Assembly: GCF_003935895.2 (NCBI RefSeq)
Contig: NZ_CP054058.1
Location: 1,922,001 to 1,986,000, forward strand
DNA length: 64,000 bases
Source: Scandinavium goeteborgense
GTDB lineage: Bacteria > Pseudomonadota > Gammaproteobacteria > Enterobacterales > Enterobacteriaceae
Reading direction: 5' to 3'
Positions within the stretch are counted from its first letter, which is position 1, and each line of letters starts with the position of its first letter. Below, piece by piece: positions 43,618 to 53,870 of the stretch. Below the pieces are notes generated by a model, which was not told the origin of the DNA, made no database searches, and saw only the letters and a program-made list of their open reading frames with translations. The translations under genes and the position numbers were made by a program.

Positions 43618-44169
43618 ATGCAACACAATATTCTCAACACAAATGTCACGACCATCGACGGTGAAAACGTCAATCTCGAACAGTTCAAAGGCAAAGTACT
43701 GCTGGTGGTGAATGTCGCCTCCCAGTGCGGGCTGACGGCACAGTACGAGCAGCTTGAAAACATTCATGAAGCCTGGAGCAAAGACGGTTTCGCCGTGCTG
43801 GGGTTCCCGTGCAACCAGTTCCTCGGCCAGGAACCGGGCAGCGACGAAGAAATTAAAACCTTCTGTAGCACCACCTACGGTGTGACGTTCCCAATGTTCA
43901 GCAAAATCGACGTCAACGGCGAACAGCGCCATCCGCTGTACCAGAAGCTGACGGATGCCGCCCCGGTCGCCGTGGCGCCAGAAAGCAGCGGTTTCTACGA
44001 GCGTATGGCCAGCAAAGGCCGCGCGCCGAAGGTGGAAGGCGATATTCTGTGGAATTTTGAAAAATTCCTGATTGGCCGTGAGGGCGAAGTCATTCAGCGC
44101 TTCTCCCCGGACATGACGCCGGAAGATCCGATCGTGATGGAATCCATCAAGCTGGCACTGGCGAAGTAA
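43618..44169 (+). CDS. btuE: Thioredoxin/glutathione peroxidase BtuE
   Basis: 183 residues, the E. coli length. Glutathione-peroxidase fold with the peroxidatic Cys in NVASQCGLT and the conserved [12 protein letters not shown] resolving-Cys segment, plus the WNFEKFLI tryptophan. Reduces peroxides with thioredoxin; despite its position it is not needed for B12 uptake. GAGGA precedes the ATG; two bases separate it from btuD. Confidence 0.96.
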   Translation: MQHNILNTNVTTIDGENVNLEQFKGKVLLVVNVASQCGLTAQYEQLENIHEAWSKDGFAVLGFPCNQFLGQEPGSDEEIKTFCSTTYGVTFPMFSKIDVNGEQRHPLYQKLTDAAPVAVAPESSGFYERMASKGRAPKVEGDILWNFEKFLIGREGEVIQRFSPDMTPEDPIVMESIKLALAK

Positions 44170-44171
44170 TC

Positions 44172-44918
44172 GTGCCGCTGATGCAGTTGCAGGGCGTGGC
44201 AGAACCGGGACGATTGCACCCGGTCAGCGCTGAGGTCCGTCAGGGCGAGATAGTGCATCTTGTCGGCCCCAACGGCGCAGGGAAAAGCACGCTGCTCGCC
44301 AGAATGGCGGGCTTAAGCCAGGGCGCAGGGCAGGTTAAGCTGAACGGAAGAGCGGTGACCGACTGGCCTGCACCGGAACTGGCACGACATCGGGCGTATC
44401 TGACGCAACATCAGACGCCGCCCTTTGCGATGCCGGTGTGGCATTACCTGACGCTGCATCAGCCCGACAAAACGCAGCTTGCATTACAGCAAGAAATCGC
44501 CGAAAAGTTGGGTCTGGCGGATAAGCTTGCCCGCCCGGTCAATCAGCTTTCCGGCGGTGAATGGCAGCGCGTTCGCCTCGCGGCGGTAGTGCTGCAAATT
44601 CACCCGAAGGGAAACCCGGACGGTCAGCTGTTGTTGCTTGATGAGCCGATGAACAGCCTAGATGTGGCCCAGCAGAGCGGGCTGGACAAGCTGTTGACGG
44701 AGCTCAGGCTTGCCGGCGTGACGGTGGTCATGAGCAGCCATGATTTGAACCACACGTTACGCTTTGCCAGCCAGACGTGGCTGTTATGTCGGGGCCAAAT
44801 GCTGGCCAGCGGTGACACGCCGCACGTTTTGACGATCGAAAATCTGACGGCTGCGTATGATATGCCGTTCAAAAAGCTCAATGCTGATGGCGTACAGATT
44901 TTAATTTCTGCGCTGTAA
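44172..44918 (+). CDS. btuD: Vitamin B12 ABC transporter ATP-binding protein BtuD
   Basis: ATPase of the cobalamin importer, 248 residues (249 in E. coli). Walker [11 protein letters not shown]-loop, signature [14 protein letters not shown], Walker [13 protein letters not shown] and switch His ([10 protein letters not shown]) are all present. Starts with GTG two bases after btuE; the alternative ATG at 44181 would remove three residues. Confidence 0.95.
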   Translation: MPLMQLQGVAEPGRLHPVSAEVRQGEIVHLVGPNGAGKSTLLARMAGLSQGAGQVKLNGRAVTDWPAPELARHRAYLTQHQTPPFAMPVWHYLTLHQPDKTQLALQQEIAEKLGLADKLARPVNQLSGGEWQRVRLAAVVLQIHPKGNPDGQLLLLDEPMNSLDVAQQSGLDKLLTELRLAGVTVVMSSHDLNHTLRFASQTWLLCRGQMLASGDTPHVLTIENLTAAYDMPFKKLNADGVQILISAL

Positions 44919-44995
44919 CCCTAAGGTTTCTTGCAACTTTGCAAATTCGCAGGCTAAATTATTCTTATAAAAAATATCAGAGGAAACGCCAGGAT

Positions 44996-45460
44996 ATGCG
45001 TCTCTTATTTATTTTAGTGGCAGCGTTAATTTTAGCCGGGTGCAGCAGCCATCGTGCGCCGCCGCCTAACCCACGGCTTTCGGACTCCATCACCGTCATT
45101 GCCAATCTCAACGATCAGCTGGCAAATTGGCGCGGCACGCCTTATCGCTACGGGGGAAGTACTCGTGGTGGCGTGGATTGTTCCGCGTTCGTAATGATGA
45201 CCTTCCGCGATCAGTTTGATTTGCAACTGCCGCGCGATACTAAACAGCAGTCGAAAATCGGCACCGAAATTGATAAAGGCGATTTATTGCCGGGCGACCT
45301 GGTATTCTTCAACACCGGTTCGGGCGGAAATGGTCTGCATGTCGGCATCTACGACACAGATAATCAATTTATTCATGCCTCAACCAGCCAGGGCGTCACG
45401 CGATCCTCGCTGGATAATGTCTACTGGCGAAAGCACTTCTGGCAAGCCAGGCGTATTTAG
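44996..45460 (+). CDS. nlpC: NlpC/P60 family lipoprotein NlpC
   Basis: 154 residues, the E. coli length. Lipobox LAGC (Cys15), then the NlpC/P60 peptidase domain with catalytic Cys in GGVDCSAF and His in GLHVGIYD. A periplasmic murein-type endopeptidase by family. An in-frame 19-codon extension upstream is rejected because the ATG here starts the signal peptide and has CAGGAT before it. Its own terminator follows. Confidence 0.95.
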   Translation: MRLLFILVAALILAGCSSHRAPPPNPRLSDSITVIANLNDQLANWRGTPYRYGGSTRGGVDCSAFVMMTFRDQFDLQLPRDTKQQSKIGTEIDKGDLLPGDLVFFNTGSGGNGLHVGIYDTDNQFIHASTSQGVTRSSLDNVYWRKHFWQARRI

Positions 45461-45466
45461 CAGGAA

Positions 45467-45495
45467 AAACAAAAGGGCCTAATGGCCCTTTTTTG
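45467..45495 (+). terminator. Terminator of nlpC
   Basis: AAAAGGGCC and GGCCCTTTT pair around TAAT, followed by T residues. Confidence 0.9.
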
Positions 45496-45737
45496 TTGGC
45501 AGATAAATATAAAAAATCACTACGGAATAATTATCAGTTGTCATTGCATTCAGCTAATGAATCTCTGGATTGTGCGATTGCACGAATATGGATTACAATC
45601 ATCCCAATGATAAAGCAAAGGAATTCCTGAATTACAAAGGAACGAATGAAATTAATCTTTTTAAAATCAAAGATTTTGTTTTCGACTGGAACCATGCAGC
45701 AGCGACCAGGGAGCTCCCTTGAACAAGGGTGGACGCA

Positions 45738-46451
45738 ATGATAGTTACTCTTGATAAAGCCTGGAAAACCGAATTGTTATTCTTGCCTGCCAGAAATGGT
45801 GGGGGGCAACTTGTGGGATTAGAATTAATCGCGAACTTTGTCGGCGTGGATGATGCGGTCCGCACGCCAACCACGCTGGTGACATCTCGTCTGAGCGATG
45901 AACAGGAAGTGATGCTGTTTCGTGAAAAACTCGCGTTACTCGAAACCTGCCAAATCTTTTTTATTCAGCAGCAATTAATTGCGTGGATTAATATAACGCC
46001 AGCAATTGCCTTTGCGTTGTTAACACAAAAAATGTTAGCGGAAGAGGCCGGGCGATTTTCCTTTCTGGAGTTTACGGTCAATGAAAACTTCCCAGAATTG
46101 AATGCCACCGACAAAAATCATTTACTGGTACAACTGGCGAATCTTTTCCCACTGGCGCTGGCCAATTTTGGTGCCGGAGACGCATCGACTCAGGCTGTTT
46201 TCAGCGGCTTGTTCAAACGCGTTACGCTGGATAAAAACTTTATTCAGCAGCAGGCGTTATTATTATCGTTTGATCCCTTCATGCGGGCAATAATCGCCCA
46301 GGTTCAGCCCTGCTGCACCGCGATAATGGCGGCGGGCGTGGACAACCTCCAGATCCTTGAACGCCTGGAGCCCTGGGGCCTGAGCGCCTATCAGGGATTA
46401 CTGTGGCCCGCCGTCGATAGCGCATCGCTTACCCGCCTGATGCAGCAATAA
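45738..46451 (+). CDS. ydiV: Anti-FlhDC factor YdiV (degenerate EAL domain)
   Basis: 237 residues, the E. coli length. An EAL-type fold without the catalytic motif ([10 protein letters not shown] replaces EAL), so it does not hydrolyse cyclic-di-GMP; the E. coli/Salmonella protein binds FlhD and blocks flagellar gene activation. The sequence is much less conserved than its neighbours. The ATG at 45738 aligns with the E. coli start and has AAGGGTGG upstream; a GTG three codons earlier is the alternative. Confidence 0.9.
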   Translation: MIVTLDKAWKTELLFLPARNGGGQLVGLELIANFVGVDDAVRTPTTLVTSRLSDEQEVMLFREKLALLETCQIFFIQQQLIAWINITPAIAFALLTQKMLAEEAGRFSFLEFTVNENFPELNATDKNHLLVQLANLFPLALANFGAGDASTQAVFSGLFKRVTLDKNFIQQQALLLSFDPFMRAIIAQVQPCCTAIMAAGVDNLQILERLEPWGLSAYQGLLWPAVDSASLTRLMQQ

Positions 46452-46512
46452 CCCTGTAGCCAGCCCGTATTTATCTGCCCTCACAGGCACTACACTACAG
46501 ACAGGAGGAACC

Positions 46513-47955
46513 ATGACCCTGTCTTTTACCCATCACTGGCGCGATGAACTGCCAGGTTTTTATACCGAACTGTCACCGACGCCGCTGGCCAACGCACGCC
46601 TGATTTGGCACAACGCGACGTTGGCGCAAAGCCTCGAGCTGCCTGAAACGCTGTTCAGCCCTGAAAAAGGCGCGGGCGTCTGGGGCGGCGAAACGCTGCT
46701 GCCCGGTATGCTGCCGCTGGCGCAGGTCTACAGCGGCCATCAATTTGGCGTCTGGGCCGGTCAGCTTGGCGACGGGCGCGGCATTTTGCTCGGCGAACAG
46801 CAACTGGCCGACGGGCGTCGTTACGACTGGCACCTGAAAGGCGCAGGACTGACGCCGTATTCCCGAATGGGCGACGGGCGCGCGGTGTTACGCTCCACGC
46901 TGCGTGAAAGTCTGGCGTCTGAGGCGATGTTCGCGCTCGGGATTCCGACCACGCGTGCGTTATCGGTGGCCACCAGCGACACGCCGGTGTACCGCGAAAC
47001 GGTTGAGCAGGGCGCAATGCTGATGCGTCTGGCGGAAAGCCACGTGCGTTTCGGCCATTTCGAACATTTCTACTATCGCCGCGAGCCGGAAAAGGTCCGC
47101 GAGCTGGCGGATTATGTGATTCGTCATCACTGGCCGCAGCTTGAGAGCGAAGCCGAAAAATACACGCTGTGGTTCCGTGACGTTGTCAGCCGAACCGCAC
47201 GTCTGATTGCCCGCTGGCAAACCGTTGGCTTCTGCCACGGGGTGATGAACACCGACAATATGTCGATTCTGGGCTTGACCATGGACTACGGTCCGTACGG
47301 TTTCCTCGATGATTATCAGCCAGGCTTTATCTGCAATCACTCTGACCATCAGGGCCGCTATAGCTTTGATAATCAGCCTGCGGTAGGGCTGTGGAACCTG
47401 CAACGCCTGGCGCAGTCGTTTTCGCCGTTCATCAAGGTGGATGTGCTCAACGATGCGCTGGACGGTTATCAGGAAGCCCTGCTGGTGGAATACGGTCAGC
47501 GGATGCGCGGCAAGCTTGGTCTGTTTACGGAGCAGAAGGGCGACAACGAACTGCTGAACGGACTGTTCAGCCTGATGGAGCGGGAAGGCAGCGATTATAC
47601 CCGCACCTTCCGGATGCTGAGCATAACGGAACAGCAGAGTGCCAGTTCACCGTTGCGCGATGAGTTTATCGACCGGGCGGCGTTTGATGCGTGGTTCAGC
47701 GACTATCGCGCGCGTTTGCAGCAGGACGAGGTGGATGACGCCACCCGCCAGCACAGCATGAAGCAGGTGAATCCGGCGGTGGTGTTGCGCAACTGGCTGG
47801 CACAGCGCGCCATCGAGCAGGCTGAACGCGGGGAATATGCCGAGTTTGAGCGTTTGCACGAGGCGTTACGTGACCCGTTTGCTGACCGGACTGATGACTA
47901 TGCCAGCCGTCCGCCTGAGTGGGGCAAACGGCTGGAAGTGAGCTGTTCGAGCTGA
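46513..47955 (+). CDS. selO: Protein adenylyltransferase SelO
   Basis: 480 residues (478 in E. coli YdiU). A pseudokinase-fold enzyme that transfers AMP to Ser/Thr/Tyr of client proteins with ATP bound in flipped orientation. Visible blocks are [39 protein letters not shown] and [16 protein letters not shown]. The chain ends RLEVSCSS: the Cys is at the place of selenocysteine in eukaryotic SelO. GGAGGAA precedes the ATG. Convergent with hmuV with only two bases between stop codons. Confidence 0.95.
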   Translation: MTLSFTHHWRDELPGFYTELSPTPLANARLIWHNATLAQSLELPETLFSPEKGAGVWGGETLLPGMLPLAQVYSGHQFGVWAGQLGDGRGILLGEQQLADGRRYDWHLKGAGLTPYSRMGDGRAVLRSTLRESLASEAMFALGIPTTRALSVATSDTPVYRETVEQGAMLMRLAESHVRFGHFEHFYYRREPEKVRELADYVIRHHWPQLESEAEKYTLWFRDVVSRTARLIARWQTVGFCHGVMNTDNMSILGLTMDYGPYGFLDDYQPGFICNHSDHQGRYSFDNQPAVGLWNLQRLAQSFSPFIKVDVLNDALDGYQEALLVEYGQRMRGKLGLFTEQKGDNELLNGLFSLMEREGSDYTRTFRMLSITEQQSASSPLRDEFIDRAAFDAWFSDYRARLQQDEVDDATRQHSMKQVNPAVVLRNWLAQRAIEQAERGEYAEFERLHEALRDPFADRTDDYASRPPEWGKRLEVSCSS

Positions 47956-47957
47956 TA

Positions 47958-48725
47958 CTACGGGGCTAAAAAAACCTGTGGCGTCTGGCTGCCGGGGTGC
48001 TGACCAATATGCACTTCGGCACCGTACCAGCGGCTCAGGGTATCCGCCTGTAACACCTGTTGCGCGCTACCCTGAGCCACAATCTCTCCTTCATGAAGCA
48101 GGATCAGTCTGTCGGCCCAAAGCGCGGCCAGATTGAGATCGTGCAGCACCGCGCAAACGTGAAGATTCCCGGCCTGGGTCAGGGTTTTCAACAATCGCAG
48201 CAAATGCTGCTGATGATATAAATCCAGCGCCGACGTTGGCTCATCGAGAAACAACCAACCCTGCGGCGCATCAGCCACCCACAGCTGTGCCAGCGCCCGC
48301 GCCAGCTGAACCCGCTGTTGCTCTCCGCCAGAAAGCGCATTGTATTTCCGGCCCGACAACGGAGCACATCCGGTCAGAGCCATGACCTGTTCAACGACTT
48401 TACGGCTATTGCCCTGTTCCCACGGCGCGCGCCCCATGGTAATCACATCTTCCACCGGCCAGTCGAAGCCGAGCTGGCTTTGCTGGCGCATCACCGCCCG
48501 TTGACGAGACAGCGCCTGCGGCGTCCATGCGGATAACGGTTTATCGTTCAGCAGACAGTGCCCGTTATCCGGTGGCAAATAGCCGGTCAGCGCGCGCAGC
48601 AGCGTCGATTTTCCCGCGCCGTTGGGGCCAATCAGCGCCACCAGTTCGCCAGGCGCTAGCGTCAGATTAATGTCACGTAACACCGGCGAATAACACATTT
48701 TAACGGCCTGTAAGCGATTAGCCAT
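47958..48725 (-). CDS. hmuV: Hemin ABC transporter ATP-binding protein HmuV
   Basis: 255-residue ATPase. Walker [10 protein letters not shown] near residue 33, signature LSGGEQQRVQLARAL, Walker B LFLDEPTSALD and switch His (VLHDLNLAA). Last gene of the haem operon; overlaps hmuU by eight bases. Drives import of haem across the inner membrane with HmuU. Confidence 0.94.
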   Translation of the reverse strand: MANRLQAVKMCYSPVLRDINLTLAPGELVALIGPNGAGKSTLLRALTGYLPPDNGHCLLNDKPLSAWTPQALSRQRAVMRQQSQLGFDWPVEDVITMGRAPWEQGNSRKVVEQVMALTGCAPLSGRKYNALSGGEQQRVQLARALAQLWVADAPQGWLFLDEPTSALDLYHQQHLLRLLKTLTQAGNLHVCAVLHDLNLAALWADRLILLHEGEIVAQGSAQQVLQADTLSRWYGAEVHIGQHPGSQTPQVFLAP

Positions 48726-49707
48726 GCTGGCCTCCGCGACGGAAAATCATCCATAAAAACCACGGCGCACCCAACAGGCTGGTCAGCAAACCGACCGGCA
48801 TTTCCGCAGGCGCAACCAACGTACGGGCCACGGTGTCGGCCACCAATAGCAAAATGGCACCGACCAGCACCGAACCGGGAATGACCGCCCGGTGATCGGC
48901 CCCGAGCCACATGCGTAGCAAATGCGGCACCACCAGCCCGATAAAGCCAATCACGCCGCTGACGGCCACCGCCGCCGCAACCAACAGGGCGCTGCACAGC
49001 AATAAACGCCGCTGAATCTGAAGCACGTTCACGCCGAGGTAATGTGCCTCTTCATCGCCCAGCTGTAGCAAATTCAACGGTTTTGCCAGCCGCCAAATAA
49101 TGAACACCGTCGGCAGCATCAGTGAGGCCGTCGCTAGCAACGTTGACCACTGCGCCTGGCCGAGACTGCCCATGCCCCACAGCGAAAGTTGACGCAGCTG
49201 CGCGTCGTTGCTGAGCCACGACAGCACGCCCACCGCCGCGCCGCACAGCGCGTTAATAGCGATCCCCACCAACAGCAGGCGCGACAGGGAATTATCGTTG
49301 CGCTGGCTGAGGACAAAAATCACCATCGTCACCGCCAGGCTGCCGAGAAACGCCGCCAGCATCGGGGCGTACAGCATCAACATCAGTGGCAGCGAGAAGG
49401 GTAAAACCACCCACATCGCCACCGCCAGCGCGGCACCGCTGCTGATCCCCAACAGGCCAGGGTCCGCCAGCGGATTGCGAAACAGCCCTTGCATCACGCA
49501 GCCCGCCAGCGCCAGCGAGCCGCCGATGGTCAGCGCCAAAAGCACGCGCGGCAGACGAATGGTGAACCAGATTTGGCGCAGCGCGCTGTCGCCATGCCAG
49601 AGGATATCCAGCGGCAGCTTCAGCGCGCCAAAGGTGGTGGCGCATAGCGTTAACAGCGTCAGCAGGGCCAGAAGTGACCACAGAGAACGGGCAACCCGCG
49701 GCGTCAT
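48718..49707 (-). CDS. hmuU: Hemin ABC transporter permease HmuU
   Basis: 329-residue permease of the FecCD/BtuC family with about ten membrane helices; IRLPRVLLALTIGGSLALAGCVMQGLFRNPLADPGLLGISSGAAL and SGVIGFIGLVVPHLLRMWLG are the hallmark blocks. The start overlaps the hmuT stop by one base (TGATG), a coupled arrangement. Confidence 0.94.
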   Translation of the reverse strand: MTPRVARSLWSLLALLTLLTLCATTFGALKLPLDILWHGDSALRQIWFTIRLPRVLLALTIGGSLALAGCVMQGLFRNPLADPGLLGISSGAALAVAMWVVLPFSLPLMLMLYAPMLAAFLGSLAVTMVIFVLSQRNDNSLSRLLLVGIAINALCGAAVGVLSWLSNDAQLRQLSLWGMGSLGQAQWSTLLATASLMLPTVFIIWRLAKPLNLLQLGDEEAHYLGVNVLQIQRRLLLCSALLVAAAVAVSGVIGFIGLVVPHLLRMWLGADHRAVIPGSVLVGAILLLVADTVARTLVAPAEMPVGLLTSLLGAPWFLWMIFRRGGQHG

Positions 49708-50525
49708 CAGGGAAGCTGCTCCGCTTTATGCCGCAGCTGTTGAATCGCTTCCGGAGTACGAATGCTGAATCCCAACAGCGCCATGTCATCGACCAGCAGT
49801 ACCTGTTTATTCCGCCCGGCTGGGGTTTGCGCCAGACCTGGCAATGTCCACAATCCACTTTCGCCGCCCATGCCTTTTACGCCGTCGGTAGAGATAACCA
49901 CCAGATCCGGCTGGCTGGCGATGACCCCTTCCTGAGAAAGCGGCTGATAACGGTTAAAGCCCTGCATCGCATTTTGCAGACCCGCCGCACGAATAGCTGA
50001 ATCAGCGCCGGTTTGCTGCCCGGCGGCCATGGCGCTCATGCCGCCGTGGTTGAGAATAAACAGCACGCGCTTATTGAGTGGCGTTTTAGGCAACGCATCC
50101 AGCGCCTGTTTCATCTGCTGACGGAGCTGATCGCCTTCGGCCTCTTTGTGCATTGCTGAGGCGACGATGCGAATTTTGTCGTCGATCACGGAAACGTCGT
50201 TGCTGCCCGGAACCGTTACCACCGTCACACCGTTTTGTTCGACCTGTTTCAGCGCCAGCGACGGCTGGGCCTGTACGCTGGCGAGAACGGTCGTCGGGCG
50301 CGTGGCGAGAATGCCTTCAGCGTTCAGCTGACGCAGATAGCCCACGTCAGGCAATTTCAATGCTTCAGGCGGCCACATGCTGGTGCTGTCTCGTGCAATG
50401 AGGGCGCTCTGCGCCCCCAGGGCATAGACAATCTCCGTCACGTCGCCGCCTAGCGTCACCACTTTTTGAGCTGCCGCACCTGCCAACAGAGGCAGGGCGG
50501 CCATCAACGCGACGACGGCTCTCAT
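49707..50525 (-). CDS. hmuT: Periplasmic hemin-binding protein HmuT
   Basis: A 272-residue substrate-binding protein of the FecB/HmuT type with a signal peptide (MRAVVALMAALPLLAGAAA) and the mature start QKVVTLGGDVTEIVYALGA. The conserved Tyr/Arg region and the C-terminal RTPEAIQQL helix fit cluster III binding proteins. Longer frame upstream is inside hmuS; the ATG shares ATGA with the hmuS stop. Delivers haem from HmuR to HmuUV. Confidence 0.93.
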   Translation of the reverse strand: MRAVVALMAALPLLAGAAAQKVVTLGGDVTEIVYALGAQSALIARDSTSMWPPEALKLPDVGYLRQLNAEGILATRPTTVLASVQAQPSLALKQVEQNGVTVVTVPGSNDVSVIDDKIRIVASAMHKEAEGDQLRQQMKQALDALPKTPLNKRVLFILNHGGMSAMAAGQQTGADSAIRAAGLQNAMQGFNRYQPLSQEGVIASQPDLVVISTDGVKGMGGESGLWTLPGLAQTPAGRNKQVLLVDDMALLGFSIRTPEAIQQLRHKAEQLP

Positions 50526-51550
50526 GCCGCCAGCCCTTTGGCAATCAGCGCTTCGACCTGCGTGCGCCACTGGGTTTGCTCCGGTTCGCCTTCGGTGCGC
50601 TGACCATAAAGCTGCGCAATCTGCGTACCGTCGGCGGCGAACAGTTCGAGGCTGGTGACGTGGCCATCGGCGGTGGGTTTACGCGTCACCCAGGTTTCGG
50701 CGATGGTGTCTTCGCGCAGGTGCAGGGTAAAGGCCGAATTAAAGATGTTCAGCCAGCCTTTCATCGGCACCACTCTTTCGATTGCGCCGGTGAAAATCTG
50801 CACGCAGCCACGGTTGCCGACGAAGACCATAATTTCGTTGGCATCCTGATGGGCATTCGCCAGCAGGCGCGCCACTGCCTCGTTATCCACCTGACACGCC
50901 AGGTCATCGCCGACCAGGCGAAAAGCTTGCTGGCGGCTCAGGTTATGACGCTTGAGCAGGGTGAAGAACTGGTGCACATCGGTCATCGCCCGCCATTCGC
51001 CGTCGAGGGTTTTGCCATCGATCTCACCGCAGGTGGCCGGTGCATCGGCTGTTTTCAGTTCGAGCGTCGGGTTATCGGCATGGATAAAACGGGTCAGAAT
51101 ATCGGCCCACGCGGTCATGTCGGTGGCGTCGGTGGTGTACACCTTCAGCAGGGCATCACCCTGATGGTCAAAGAACTGAATGCTTTGGCGTTCCCCGTGA
51201 GCGCTGGTTTCGCTGATGTGGAAAACGCTGGCCCACTGATTGAGGAACAGGCGTAAATCCAGTGCGCGCGGGTTGAGCACCAGACCGGCATGGCCGCTGA
51301 GGTGCTGATTGGTAAAGCTACCGATCTGTTCGTGAACGGCGTATTCGTTACGGCAGATGCATTTCACGTCACCGGCGGATTCCAGGGCGGCAAGCACCTC
51401 GCGCACTTCACCCTGTAAACGCCAGGCATCGTGCCCCACGCGCGCCCAGGTCAGTTCCGCTTCGCTGATGTGCATCATCGCGGCGATGTCACGCGCATAT
51501 TTGCCCGGATTTTCTTCTTTTAACGCCAGCCAGCGTGTGTAGAGATTCAT
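50522..51550 (-). CDS. hmuS: Hemin-degrading / trafficking factor HmuS
   Basis: 342-residue cytoplasmic protein related to Yersinia HemS and E. coli ChuS, which bind and break down haem. It has the two-fold repeat architecture; DLRLFLNQWASVFH and VFVGNRGCVQIFTG belong to the two halves, and GTQIAQLYGQRTEGEPEQTQWR near the C-terminus is diagnostic. Two ATG codons lie six bases apart; the second (51550) sits at better spacing from AAGGA. Couples to hmuT. Confidence 0.94.
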   Translation of the reverse strand: MNLYTRWLALKEENPGKYARDIAAMMHISEAELTWARVGHDAWRLQGEVREVLAALESAGDVKCICRNEYAVHEQIGSFTNQHLSGHAGLVLNPRALDLRLFLNQWASVFHISETSAHGERQSIQFFDHQGDALLKVYTTDATDMTAWADILTRFIHADNPTLELKTADAPATCGEIDGKTLDGEWRAMTDVHQFFTLLKRHNLSRQQAFRLVGDDLACQVDNEAVARLLANAHQDANEIMVFVGNRGCVQIFTGAIERVVPMKGWLNIFNSAFTLHLREDTIAETWVTRKPTADGHVTSLELFAADGTQIAQLYGQRTEGEPEQTQWRTQVEALIAKGLAA

Positions 51551-51575
51551 TGTCATATTCCTTCCAGATGAAATA

Positions 51576-51591
51576 CCCCGGCTAACCGGGG
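51576..51591 (-). promoter_or_regulatory. Hairpin between hmuR and hmuS
   Basis: CCCCGG pairs with CCGGGG around TTAG (minus-strand reading), followed by TATTT. Without a strong U tract it is more likely a partial terminator or processing site that lowers hmuSTUV relative to hmuR. Confidence 0.5.
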
Positions 51592-51599
51592 TGGGGTGA

Positions 51600-53579
51600 T
51601 TACCACTGATAACTCACGAAAATTTTACCGTTCTGACCATCCTGAGGGATGCCCTGCGGCGAGTAATATTCTTTGTCGAAGGCGTTGCCAAACACCAGCG
51701 AGGTGGTCAGGCCGCTGAGCGCCTGTTGGCCTTTATAGCTCACGTAGAAGTCGTTCACGCCGTAGCCCGCCTGCGGGGTGGAGCTGATGCTCTTTGTGTC
51801 TTCTGCGAAGGTGCCAATCCAGCCAACCGAGAAGCCGCTCTGGGCAATCGGCACGTCGAGGCGAGAGGTGACGGTATCCGGATTGATTGAGGTCAGCCAG
51901 TCGCCGGTATCGGTGTCTTTACCGCGGGTCCGGTTATACGCCACGTCGAGGCTGAACAGGTCGGTAGTGTATTTAGTCATCACGTCCCAGCCCCAAATTT
52001 TGGCGTTCGGCACGTTGATGGAGGTAGTCGAGGCCGCCGCGAAATCAACAGACGTGGTGATGTAATCTTTGGCGTTCGTGTCGAAGTAGCTAGCTTTAAA
52101 CTCGAACGCATCGTTCGCCAGCATCACGTCGTCAAAGCGCAGACCAAAGCCGTATTCCTGCGTTTCGTTGGTTTCCGGGCGCAGGTTCGGGTTCGGTACC
52201 CAATAGTTAGTGTAGAAACTGCCGATGGAGAAGTGTTTGGAATCGTTATACATCTCGCCCATCGTCGGAGCGCGGAAGGCCTGCGCGTAGGAGCCAAACA
52301 GCATCAGCCAGTCGGTTGGGCTGATGGTCATGCCCGCCCGGGAAGACCATTTATCCGCATCGACGTCGTCATACCCGTCGCTGGTGCCGCGATAGTTGTC
52401 GTAGCGCGTGCCGCCGAGGATCGTCACCGGCAGGTCGCGCAGGGTTATCTCATCTTGCAACCATCCAGAACTGAAGTTAATGCGCGCGTTCGGGAAACCG
52501 GTGGTCATGCCGCCCGGATTTTGCTCCTGACGGTAATATTCGCCGCCGTAGGTCAACAGGTGTGAGGCGAAGCTGTCGGTGAACAGACGCGTGCGGTTTT
52601 CAACTTTCCCGCCTTTGGTAGTCTGTTTACGGAACTCGCCGGAGTCGTCGAGATTTTGCGCGTTAATGCGCACTTCAGACCAGTAGCCCTTGACGTCAGC
52701 ATTCAGCCAGTCGTTGCCTTCTGGCGCGATGTTGTAGGTTAACTGCGCGTCGCGCTGAATGGTGGAGCGGTCGGTCATCGGGTTGCTGCTGTCAGACGCT
52801 TGCGGCGTTTGCGGGTTTTTAGGCTCCTGCGCGGCGTTGTTGTAGTAACGCAGGGAACCGCTCAGCTTCTGCGCCGGGTCGATTTTCCAGCTACCTTTGG
52901 CGAGGAAGTTGGTAATGCTTTCGTCGTTCGGGGCGGTGAAACCGTCGCTCTGTTTTAAATCGCCGCGGTCACGGCTGGACCAGGAGACGATCCCGTCGAG
53001 CGTATCGGTGCGACCAAAGGCGCTGGCGCCCATGCCGAGGCTGTGATCGCCGGTGCCGCCGGTGCCAAACACGCGGTAGCCGCTGTTCTGTCCCAGCTGC
53101 AGCAGGTCGGCTGCATCCACGGTGTCATAGGAAATCACGCCGCCCAACGCGCCGCTGCCGTACAGCATCGCGCCGGGGCCACGCACGACTTCGATACGCT
53201 TGATCAACGCCGGGTCGAGGAATGTGCTGTTGAGGTGGCCGGTATCGGTACCCTGGCGAATGCCATCGACCATCACCAAAACGCCGCGACGGTCGTAACC
53301 GCGCAGATTGACGTCCTGACCGTTGGTGCGGCCGGTGCCGTCAAGGGTCAAACCCGGGACCTGACGCAGCATATCCGCGGCGGAGCTGGCGGTCTGACCT
53401 TCAGGGGTGTCGGCATCAATAACGGTGACCATCATCGGCGCTTCAAACGCGCTGCGTTCGTTGCCGGTGGCGGTAACGGTCATTTGTTCAGAGGCGGCGA
53501 AAGCCGGGGTGGTGATTGCGCCGAATACAGCCAGTGCGACCAGCGATGGGCGCAGTGACGCGGAATGCAGGTGTAGCAT
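51600..53579 (-). CDS. hmuR: TonB-dependent hemin receptor HmuR
   Basis: 659-residue outer-membrane receptor. Signal peptide ends AFA; the TonB box EQMTVTAT opens the mature protein, then a plug domain (about 45-150) and a 22-strand barrel ending in the terminal aromatic W after FVSYQ. The haem-receptor signature FRAP (435-438) and NPNL (463-466) with a His between them at about 449 is present. The ATG at 53579 is favoured over one four codons earlier because GGAGAG precedes it. Needs TonB/ExbBD for transport. Confidence 0.95.
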   Translation of the reverse strand: MLHLHSASLRPSLVALAVFGAITTPAFAASEQMTVTATGNERSAFEAPMMVTVIDADTPEGQTASSAADMLRQVPGLTLDGTGRTNGQDVNLRGYDRRGVLVMVDGIRQGTDTGHLNSTFLDPALIKRIEVVRGPGAMLYGSGALGGVISYDTVDAADLLQLGQNSGYRVFGTGGTGDHSLGMGASAFGRTDTLDGIVSWSSRDRGDLKQSDGFTAPNDESITNFLAKGSWKIDPAQKLSGSLRYYNNAAQEPKNPQTPQASDSSNPMTDRSTIQRDAQLTYNIAPEGNDWLNADVKGYWSEVRINAQNLDDSGEFRKQTTKGGKVENRTRLFTDSFASHLLTYGGEYYRQEQNPGGMTTGFPNARINFSSGWLQDEITLRDLPVTILGGTRYDNYRGTSDGYDDVDADKWSSRAGMTISPTDWLMLFGSYAQAFRAPTMGEMYNDSKHFSIGSFYTNYWVPNPNLRPETNETQEYGFGLRFDDVMLANDAFEFKASYFDTNAKDYITTSVDFAAASTTSINVPNAKIWGWDVMTKYTTDLFSLDVAYNRTRGKDTDTGDWLTSINPDTVTSRLDVPIAQSGFSVGWIGTFAEDTKSISSTPQAGYGVNDFYVSYKGQQALSGLTTSLVFGNAFDKEYYSPQGIPQDGQNGKIFVSYQW

Positions 53580-53660
53580 GCAACTCTCCATAAAAGGTGA
53601 AAAGTGCTGGCTGCCTCGGCGAGTTCCTGGGTGGCTGGCGAAATGTTGTGTGTAAGGTTG

Positions 53661-53846
53661 TTATTTAGTCAGGATCAATTTTCCGGCATGGGTCTGGCGC
53701 AGCAGATACTGCTGGCCATCATGCTCAATGATGACGCGACCTTCCGCGCCTAGCAGGGTTTTGCTACTCACCCGGCGGTCTTCGGCCTGCGGTTGCGGAG
53801 TCGAGGATGTTTTGCCTGCGGTCAGGAATGTATCCGATGATGTCAT
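53661..53846 (-). CDS. hemP: Hemin uptake protein HemP (YdiE-like)
   Basis: 61-residue protein ending with the family core [38 protein letters not shown], nearly as in E. coli YdiE and Yersinia HemP. The frame extends upstream through the Fur box, which rules out that extension. The ribosome site is weak. In several bacteria HemP homologues act as regulators of haem receptor expression; for enterobacteria this is not settled. First gene of the hem/hmu operon. Confidence 0.9.
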   Translation of the reverse strand: MTSSDTFLTAGKTSSTPQPQAEDRRVSSKTLLGAEGRVIIEHDGQQYLLRQTHAGKLILTK

Positions 53847-53870
53847 AGTGTTAAAAATAGCAATCAATGT

